From Phytophthora quininea (lineage: Eukaryota; Oomycota; Peronosporomycetes; Peronosporales; Peronosporaceae), in assembly GCA_011947345.1 (NCBI GenBank), contig JAAVTG010000620.1, positions 558,001 to 622,000 of the forward strand: a DNA stretch of 64,000 bases. The letters are read 5' to 3'. Below the pieces are notes generated by a model that did no database searches, was not told the origin of the DNA, and saw nothing but the letters and a program-made list of their open reading frames with translations. The position numbers were made by a program, and so were the translations under genes. How positions within the stretch are numbered: the stretch's first letter is position 1; every line of letters starts with the position of its first letter. This document shows positions 56,065-64,000 of this stretch, one piece after another.

Positions 56065-56795
56065 CTAGCTGCTGTTGCAGTATGTGAATGCTAACTTCTT
56101 CACAGTGGTTGCCGACAACCGATTGCGCCGCTTGGACCAAATGAAGGAGTAGACGCTCCACACGCATTCTGCAGCAGCACTGGAGGTCGGGACACAGAGC
56201 ACTCTGATTGCAATAGGGGCCAAAAGTGGGAAATGCTTTCGCCCGTGCTCGTACCAATACTCACAACCCATCATTTCTGTGTAGACGTCAAACATCCTAC
56301 TGGCGCAGGTGCTCTCCTTGGCTATATACGCCTTCAGTTCTGACTTGCACTTTTTCCTGAGCTTCGAGTCGGGATACTCCGTCAGTATGACATGCTTCAA
56401 CGCCGTTTTTGTGTCTTCGTTATCTTCATAATCCCATCACTCGATCGCGTACCCACGGGACTTGTGTGGCGCAGACCCGGCAATTTCCAGTCTTGTTGAT
56501 GCGCTTCTTCAGATAAGAGTTGATGTCGAACATCAAGGGGTCCCGGGGAAGTGGCCTGCGGCACCAAGGCGAAGGCGTCGGACGAACGGATTGCTGGGGT
56601 GGCCATCTTGGTGAGCAGGAGACGATCGTGCAGGGAACGCAGGCGAGGACAGTTAGCTGAGTCTGGGAACTTGGTTAACGGTAGAACTCCGTAACTGTAG
56701 CTGGAATACGACGCGGTTAGGATCTCGAGAATGCTCTCCCAACTGCGTCCTCGACATGAGATAACTTCAACTCCCTGCAGCAGTTGGTAATTCAC
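56065..56795 (-). pseudogene. hAT transposase C-terminal relic
   Basis: The frame at 56400-56065 contains the hAT dimerisation signature: 'WYEHGRKHFPLLAPIAIRVL', 'CVPTSSAAAECVWSVYSFI' and 'KRRNRLSATTVKKLAF'. Upstream, 56795-56397 holds a further stretch ('LRSLHDRLLLTKMATPAI') that fits the preceding hAT region after a frame change. The N-terminal BED finger and the catalytic region are not recognised, so this is a fragment. No terminal repeats or 8-bp duplication were found. Confidence 0.75.
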
Positions 56796-57823
56796 TTAAG
56801 TGCGGATCTCGTTGAAGCGGTCTCGTGCACAAGCTACATGTCGACAAATTTTACTACACACGAACAACACGTACACCTTCAGTGTTTCCCATCTACGTGC
56901 AGGTGTTGACGGCGCACCCTAGGTAGGAGTCGATCAAAGCAGAGTAGAGGTAGCCTTGTTACGCAGTTAGTGTCTCCTGTCCGAGACCGAGTAAACGCAA
57001 AAATGAGTAGCAAGATAAACTATCGGTGCTGCCTACCGGAGACACTCACGTTCGCAGCCAGTCATGCGAAGATCCCTGTCGACCGTCCTTGTCATCCTTC
57101 TCTGCTTGGCCTGCAGCTCGCTGAAGCCCGGGCAGCGCTTCTCCTCACTGCCGTCTGCTCCCGCAAACCAGACCCCTTTGTAGTCGATACCCCGTTCTTG
57201 GTCAGGTCACGCTCGAGCTCCGCGACGCCCTGCCATCCGTCCCCGACAAAGCACGCTCTGCCGTTCTTGGTTGTCGTCGCCAAGCGCTTTCTGACCCCTT
57301 CGCTCTCCCTTTTGGCACTTAATGGATTAGTGCAGCTCTGCCGAGCCACTTCTCCCAGGCCTTAACGCATTATCCACCAATCGCTGTGCAGTGTGGTAAA
57401 GCGGTTTTCCGGAAATGGGGTCAAGACGGGAACCTAGCATTCTGGATCCAGACTCAGATCCCCGAATTAGGTATGAGTACATCGCGGAAGCAATGGATCC
57501 AAGCATGGGTGATCCAGACCTGCAAGTGAGACCGTTCCAGGCGTGGATCTGGCACACTGGAGGACTGATCAAGCAACAACTTCCAGTGGCAGGTATAGAA
57601 ATGGTGCAGATAATAGGTTTTGGGATGGGATCTCCACGGATCCACTCATAATTTGCTTAATACAGAGTCGAATTTGGACGATGTTAGAGATACTGGAAAG
57701 AGATTCGGGTAATTATATTTGACCAGTGAAAACCTACGATAATGCATTCCAGATGGCGTGGTTATTTTCATCGGATGGGGACATCTAAATAAATGACGAC
57801 CGTATTAAGCTGTGTGGTCAACA
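56796..57823. other. Transposon-rich region without a recognisable gene
   Basis: About 1 kb between the hAT relic and the second MULE. Short open frames on both strands overlap one another; none has a recognised domain. Confidence 0.5.
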
Positions 57824-60800
57824 CTAGTCTATATTTCTGAAATTGAGGTCAGTTGTGGACGACTCGGTTGCTTTCCTGAAGCACTGTGCATTTCCGGTGC
57901 GCTCTAGTATCGCACGACAATAGTTCAATGGATGGATTATAATGTTATCTACATTGACCTTTGTGTTGGCATCACAAATCGATACTGTTGACTTGGGTAA
58001 TTGCTTTATACATGTAGCGTAAGCGCAAGTATGGCACGATTTGATAGAGTGCGCCATCCCACTTGGTACCTGCCAGTTTGATCTCGAGGACAGCAAGACT
58101 CTAAACACTACAGGAATGGTAGTCGTTTTGCTTGCACCTGTCAAATTCCACAAACTCGAGAGCGTTTTCCATGCCTAGCATCGGTGCGATGGTGTAGCTC
58201 ACACTTGTCGTGAGGTCTTTATAATTCGAACGGAGCTGCAGCGGATCAAACAAACGACAAACTCTGGCCGGTTTGTCGATAAAAAGGCACATCAGTGTCC
58301 CCCAGTATTTATGATGCCGATCACACGATCCCGATTCGGATCGCCTGCTCCGAACCCTCCAGCAGTTCGTCGCCTCTGTTCTAAACCAGCCAAATCGTGA
58401 TAGCTTAGATTCACCACTCCCACGCCAGCGTATCGCTCTTTTAGTGTCATCATTCCGGCGATGATAGATGTGGTGCTCACCACACATTTTCTCGATACGC
58501 GAGTAATCTATGTCCTGCGGTCACCTCACCGCCAATACTGACTGATTCCTTTAAGTTCATGTTCAAGACAGTTTCCTTGTGTATTTTCTGTAAACAAAGT
58601 GAGCATCAGCGGTTAGACAATTCGCTCATATCATGTATCATGAAGTTGCAGTGCCTACCTTTGTGACATTACTTGTATCATTGAACTGACTGCAAAGATC
58701 ACCCACGCACCACTCAACGGTATCAATCTATTGTACCGTAAATTGAACCACTCGAAAGTTGCTGCGGGCGTCACAAATATTCGCCATCGCCACCAACTGA
58801 TCCAAAGTAGCATATCCGTAGTTTGGCCAATACGCCAGCTGCTCGTAGTCTCCAGTAGCTTCGATCGCGTCAATGGCTTGGTGCAATTTGTCTAACTGAG
58901 GAATAGAATTGATAAAGGGAGCACTTTTTCCAGTATTGAACGGTCTGAGCACTGGTGTGCCGTCAACCTCAACGTCAGGCAGATCCAGAGCGTTAACGAT
59001 GCCCTGAGCATCGCTAGTGTTGTAAGACATCTCAAGCAATGCAGCCACATCGTTCAATTTAACCTTCTGCGTCTTGTTGCCGTCTTGAATTTGAATTGCC
59101 AGTTGACGGGCGGCTTTAATCTCCTTCGCACCAGCAACACGCTCTTTGACTTGCCGCGAGAGGCCCGGAGTACGCGGTGGAGAAGTAAATGTGAACGGGG
59201 CATCCTTTGTTCCGAGCTGTAGATCGTTTGGTGCTGTTCGGTTGGCGTCCGGTGCAGATTTGGTGCCGTGAGTTTTTGGTATCGAAGTAACAACGTTTGT
59301 CACCTCCGCCAGATTGTGCCTTCAACTCAGCCTTGGCAGGCACCTCGTGCTTCTCTTCAAGTGGCTTTGTGTTGCGTGGTTCACATTTAAGCAGCGATGC
59401 ACAAGAGGTTTGTTTTGGCGATTCCAAACCGCAAAAGATAGTTGCGACTGACGTATAGCGCCTACAGACGATGCTTGCGAAAGACCTGGAAACACCACTT
59501 GGCAGGGATGCGTCGCAAACTCGGGAATAGTTCCATTCTGCAGAGACTGATAGAAACTCTCCATCCACTCCATCGCCACTTGAAATGTAGGCGTTAACTG
59601 GAGTGTCAGGCAATCCACAATTTTGTCTGCAATCTCCTTTGCACGGATGTATTTGTCACCATAACGGACTGCAGGCTGCGCGTGGTCTTGGCTGGACAAG
59701 ATGTGAACAACAACACCCAGTCCTACATCACCTTGCGTGATGTCATTCACGGAGCTGTGAGTCACCCACCGACTGGAGATCGTCTGCATCGGCGGTATGA
59801 CAGACTCGTAATTGTGTCGACACCAGAAAAAACATCACGTGACGACACGGAAGCAAACAGGTTTTCTGAATATGCAGTCGCATCGATTTGCCTAGCACAA
59901 TAACCTGTTAGTGATCACACCATATTTCCACAGAATGTACCGGAAAATCACCTTATCGAGGCATTAATCGTGTACGTGGTTTGCGTAGCTTGGTTCGTCA
60001 GCACAACTCTTCCTGGTGTTGTAATGTCGATTTCATACGCTGCATCTGGCCCAGTCGCATATGTGTACTGCTCTGCAACTAAATCGAACGCGTAGTTGCT
60101 CAGCTGCAGTGCAACCGCTGACAGCTCTGGGGTCTCATCCGTTTGAGGTCAGTTTCCGACCATGTGGTAATCCGCGATGTACCGCTCCTCCGCGTAGTTT
60201 TGTAGGGTGATCAGGGTGCTTGTGAGGGCGTCAATGGTGAATGAGGATTTCACGACAAGCTTGATCTTGCCCCCATTTTGGTCTCAAGTCGGTTGTTGGT
60301 GTTGTTATTCAGGTGGGCCACATTTCCACGTCTGTACGCAACCCATTCGTCTTGATTGCAATCCCAGTTGGCGAGAAAAACTTGAACGACGGGTGCTCTG
60401 GATTTCTACCAAGCTTCTCGAGGACGGCTGCCTTTGCATCAGCATACTCTTGCCGACTCCGAGCGTAAATCAACGCGCTGATGAGTCCTTTGATAGCTTT
60501 CTTGGCAGCTGGAGGAGCAAGCCGCGCGACCTGTTTCTTCAACCAAGTCGCAACATGCCACTGGCACAACAACTGGCGAGCTTGAGGAAAGGCTTCCCGG
60601 AGTACGTCTTTTCATGCATTGCCTTGTCCGTGACTACAACTTGAATGTGTTTGCAGGCAGAATTATTGGTGGCGAAAACCTTCACCGCCTTGCGCAGATT
60701 CTGCTCATCCTCATTTTGCACTAACGCATGTTGCACGTACTGTCCCTGCGAGAACACACATCAATGCACAACGTTAGCTAGATGTATTTCCAATCCATCC

Positions 60801-62080
60801 AAACGCAACTTCACCTTCCCAAAGACATCGTGAACTGCAAATCTGAAAAGCTTGTAGCGGTTGGAATTTGTGTTGTGTGTTGCATCGACTAATAACACCT
60901 CCGGAAACGCTCGGAACAAGCGCTTCATCCGTGCACTCTGGAAAATAACAACTTGGGTTTTGGCGGAGTTCTCATCAACCAGTATCTCTGTGGAGTCCCC
61001 AGCGGCTTGAGCGCAAAACTCATCCAGAAGCCTTCGAGTGCGCTTCGAATCCGTCAAACCTTTATAATTTCGCTGAGCAATGATCTGGACCATGTTGTGA
61101 ACGTCTCGCAATGTTGTTATCTTGTCTGGGACATCGGCACAACAATTAGCTTATACAGAAACAACACCGTATATGCACAAAATAAGCACTGGACGTACCA
61201 GTGCGACTTCGAAGATATTGCAAGATCCCTTGCACCGGAGCTCCAGCTTTATGGAGCGTTGAAACGTCGTTCCCAAACTGCGGGTTCTTAATCGTCCGGT
61301 CCTCCGCGTAATTTTCCCATTGGTATTTTGTAACGCGATGGTTGTGACTGCCGCTAGCCTTCAATGCCACAAACCAATTCGAACCTCGTGTTCTCGTCAC
61401 GCGCGCATTCACACGAGCCGTACATCCTGTGGCATGAACCAAGTGGCGCCCCCTCTCACCCACCCCGCGCTTCTTGAAATTGTGTCCGTGTGTGCATTTC
61501 AGCGTTTTGCAATATATACCCATCTTCTATGGAATGAGATTCAAAGACTCATCGTCCAACTCGGGACCCCTAAGGAAACGTTCTTGTTTTTCTTGGCAGC
61601 TTTCAGTTTCTTCTCGCGCGCAAGACGCCGAACCTGATCGTTTCGACTGGCGACTGATGTGCTTGTCCGGCTGGAGAGCTGCTGAAAGGTCTTTTCTTAA
61701 ACACCTGCAAAAGCTTTTTCAAAATTTTCCCATGTAGACCAGCGCATTGGAAATCCATCCAAAACCTCAATGCATTCTAAGCTCGAGTTATCACTAATTG
61801 AGTCAGCGGTGGTCTTTGGAATTGCTGTCAATTTCCGGTTTGTTTCCGGTGCCACACCGGAATAAACATCTTCACAGTTAGCGGTGCCCCTGGCCTTCAT
61901 GTCGGGATCGCTATCGTTACACTTGTCGCCAGCACCGCTCTCGTTATCTTCACAGCTGCAGGATTCCTTGCAATCAGAGTCATCATTATCTGAGGGGGTT
62001 CTTCATCATCCTCTTCATCTAGTTGATGGAGTACCTCGGCTAGAGCGTCTTCGTCAGTTTGATGTTGCAGCAAAAAGCGC
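57824..62080 (-). pseudogene. MULE transposase with SWIM finger and Ulp1-like protease domain
   Basis: Read from about 62080 downwards. The N-terminal region holds 'MRWSTWENFEKAFAGV' (about 61740), Lys-rich 'REKKLKAAKKNKN', then a FAR1/WRKY-GCM1-like segment ('TLKCTHGHNFKKRG', 'GCTARVNARV', 'SGSHNHRV'). The DDE core shows 'EVLLVDATHNTNSNRYKLF' (60930) and 'VVVTDKAMHEKT' (60620), followed by 'CQWHVATWLKKQV'. The SWIM finger reads C-D-C-IFRKPVCF-P-C-R-H (about 59880-59820). The C-terminal part has a C48-type triad: His in 'INTGGH', Asp in 'RLFDPLQ', Gln/Cys in 'KQNDYHSCSV' (58320-58110). TGG-to-stop changes appear beside the His and after the Cys, besides several shifts, so this copy is probably dead. 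Terminal repeats were not identified. Confidence 0.75.
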
Positions 62081-62360
62081 CCTGTGATGTGCGTGTCATC
62101 CTCGCACTCCCGCGAATGTCCATATTCAAGGCCATATGCTTACCCCAAGCACAAGCTTTCTGCTCAGCACCACGAGCTTCTGATACAGTCGTCTTCTCTG
62201 CTTGAAAAGACTCTAAGAGCATCTCCAACGGTAGTGGAAACTGAAAAATGTGCACGATATTGCACGAAGTGCAAAACTTCGATCCCCACCGGAGAAGTGA
62301 TAGGGACATGAAAGTAGTGGTAAAGTAACACACCAATCGTCATCGTGCACTTCGCAAATT

Positions 62361-62393
62361 TCGTAGTGAATAGTCCGCTTCTATTCACTACGA
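62361..62393. repeat. Perfect 13-bp hairpin
   Basis: TCGTAGTGAATAG, 7-base loop, CTATTCACTACGA, located about 145 bp inside the Harbinger left end. Confidence 0.9.
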
Positions 62394-62649
62394 TTTTACT
62401 AGTGCAAAGCGGCCCCCGTACTGCCCCGTGCCATCGCTGCTCAGCCTCCCACTGCTACCACACCGGCCCCCAGACTGTCAACGCGTTGCCTGCAGGAGGC
62501 CTCAGGTATTGAGCCACTCATAGACTGTCGCTGCGCCGTCTCCAGGGGCCTCAGGTGCTGTGCCACCTCTAGACTGGCGGAACATAGCATCCCGCTGTTG
62601 CTGCTCCGCCTCCAACAAGCTTCAAGCTTCGCCGAGCCTCTGCGAGATG

Positions 62650-63025
62650 CCGAATGCTGCTGCATGGACGGCTGATGAGGGCGTGAAGTTGTGCCAGGCT
62701 TATCACAACATCTCTGGAGACGGAGCTACAGGGACTGTCCAGGCATCAAACCTGTTCTGGAGCCGCATCTACGATGCGTTCGTGCTGCTCACGGACAACG
62801 GCATCACGACCAGAAAAGCTTGCGGCCTACAGAGTCGGTGGTCAGGCGTATTACGCACAGATGAGAGTCTCTACGCGTCGTGCCTTTCTTCGGTAAGATG
62901 TTGCTTTTATCTTCCCCATTTCTTTACTTATTATAAAATGTTTAATACATTGAACAGGCTAAGGCAGAGGAGCATAGCGGCTGAATTGACGAAGACTACG
63001 TAGAGGAGGCAAAGAATCGATTCAC
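62650..63025 (+). pseudogene. Harbinger Myb/SANT-like accessory protein
   Basis: ATG 62650 (MPNAAAWTADEGVKLCQAYH). The Trp-spaced pattern 'WTADEGVKLCQAYHNIS...FWSRIYDAF...ACGLQSRWSGVLR' matches the Myb-like second protein of PIF/Harbinger elements, which binds element ends and helps import the transposase. A probable intron runs 62892-62958 (GTAAGA...GAACAG), after which 'AKAEEHSG' meets a TGA followed in frame by 'IDEDYVEEAKNRFTAKREQ', so one nonsense change truncates it. Confidence 0.75.
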
Positions 63026-63346
63026 CGCAAAACGAGAGCAACTTAACGCCAGCATACGAATAGCTGCCGCAATCTTTACAACATGATGCACTCCATGCTT
63101 GCCTGTACAATCCTTTCTCCGCGAAAAGTAAATGTCTGCGTCACCTAGAGCACTAACCAAAGACAAGAAGAGCTCCTTGCTCATCGTAAATCTACGGCGA
63201 AACTGCTCGTCCGTGTAGGTAGCTTTGTTACTCAAATATTGTTTCCAAAAGCGTTTGTAGTCCTGTACATGATCTCGGACTAGGTTAGCACTCCTTCCTG
63301 GACGAGAACCTCCACGTTTTTGCTCTTGGACTTCTTGCGACGCCAA
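62996..63346 (-). pseudogene. Harbinger transposase, N-terminal fragment
   Basis: Reads 'RGGSRPGRSANLVRDHVQDY', 'FRRRFTMSKELFLSLV', 'YFSRRKDCTGKHGVHHVVK' and 'AAAIRMLALS', the conserved N-terminal block of oomycete DDE_Tnp_4/Harbinger transposases. The catalytic part that should follow is missing, because the sequence runs directly into the tail of the Myb-like gene. Confidence 0.85.
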
Positions 63347-63574
63347 CGACGATTCGATAACATTACCGTCGTCAGTGCCTTGCAGCTCAAAGAGCTCATC
63401 TCAAAGTGTCGTGAGATAAAATAAAATTTGCACTTTTGCACTATATTGCTGTCAGTGGGGGACCTCACGGTAGTGCAACATAGTGCACAATAAACTGTAT
63501 CGTTTTTAACAAACATCGCTATTCACGTTGCACTATCACGTTTGCACTATGCACTACCGTTGGAGATGCTCTAA

Positions 63575-64000
63575 CGACTGATCGTCCACTGGTAGCACGA
63601 CAGCCTGTAACCATGACCGTCTTGCGGCCTCAACGCGCTCTTGATGACGCTCACGACGGTCGCGACGGTAAACTTCCGCTCTCTGACTTAGCTCTGCATC
63701 TGGAGCACTCTGCTCGACTCGCTCATATTGCTCTGAGTGCTATGTGTTCCAGTCACGCAAATGTTAGCGCGCACCTGACCCGCACGAGCAAGGGAATCAG
63801 CAACCTGCATCGCTAAGAGTTGCTTCTTGTAGTCGCGCTGACTACTGCTGCAGGGGAGAACGACGAATGCCATCCAAGTTTCGAAGATCTGCGATTAAGA
63901 GATTTGTGTGCACCACATAGAAGCAGAGTTTATTATCCTTACCGACCAGAATCCGGCTCTCCATGCTAACCGGAATCCAACAGAAATTCACCGGGATATG
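63575..64000. other. Right edge of the window, no gene called
   Basis: Two overlapping short frames (63613-63816 plus, 63873-63688 minus) lack recognised domains. The minus frame (RDYKKQLLAMQVADSLA) could be the end of a gene or transposon outside the window. Confidence 0.4.

Larger units (their letters stand above)
62217..63571. mobile_element. PIF/Harbinger element, internally deleted (1,355 bp)
   Basis: The terminal inverted repeats are perfect: GAGCATCTCCAACGGTAGTG at 62217-62236 and its reverse complement at 63552-63571. They are flanked by TAA on both sides (62214-62216 and 63572-63574), the 3-bp TWA duplication typical of PIF/Harbinger. Inside are a Myb-like gene on the plus strand and the N-terminal third of a Harbinger transposase on the minus strand, abutting at about 63000. 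Confidence 0.92.

Overview
The window looks like nuclear DNA of an oomycete, most likely a Phytophthora-like member of the Peronosporales. Genes are compact and GC-rich, introns are short (about 50-80 bp), and neighbours often lie only 100-400 bp apart. Several products fit a flagellate stramenopile: a Tctex-type dynein light chain, an IQ/MORN/LRR giant protein and an ankyrin-FYVE protein. The transposon mix (MULE with SWIM finger, MULE with Ulp1-like protease, Tc1/mariner, PIF/Harbinger, hAT) is also typical. No ribosomal, transfer-RNA or CRISPR features were recognised.

Left part (1-21.9 kb). A very large dynamin-superfamily (VLIG/GB1-like) GTPase gene runs off the left edge on the minus strand. 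Then come a plus-strand gene with WRKY19-type Cys/His repeats, an 11.5-kb minus-strand gene whose conceptual product carries LRRs, SFI1/IQ repeats, a fibronectin-III-like segment, coiled coil, MORN repeats and WW domains, and a poorly resolved basic hypothetical protein.

Middle (22-50.6 kb). A Ycf45/SpoIIIAA-like ATPase gene is split by a 4,141-bp MULE that has terminal inverted repeats and a perfect 10-bp target duplication. Downstream lie an intron-rich ubiquitin-like/BTB gene, a fidgetin-like AAA ATPase, a CK1-type kinase, two tail-to-tail FMN 2-hydroxyacid oxidases, a small zinc-finger protein, the mitochondrial ATP synthase delta subunit, a Tctex1 dynein light chain, a HAD phosphatase, a PDZ-ankyrin-FYVE protein, a coiled-coil protein and methionyl-tRNA synthetase.

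Right part (50.7-64 kb). This is a transposon graveyard. A Tc1/mariner element with IR/DR ends sits inside the reading frame of an unassigned DDE element. It is followed by a 10-bp tandem repeat, a hAT relic, a MULE carrying a SWIM finger and a Ulp1-like protease domain, and an internally deleted PIF/Harbinger element with clear inverted repeats and TAA duplications.

A caution applies throughout. Many genes, including essential methionyl-tRNA synthetase, are broken by single-base indels, often in short C, G or A runs. This points to consensus errors in the assembly rather than genuine decay, so spans below are given for the whole inferred gene and broken frames should not by themselves be read as pseudogenes.
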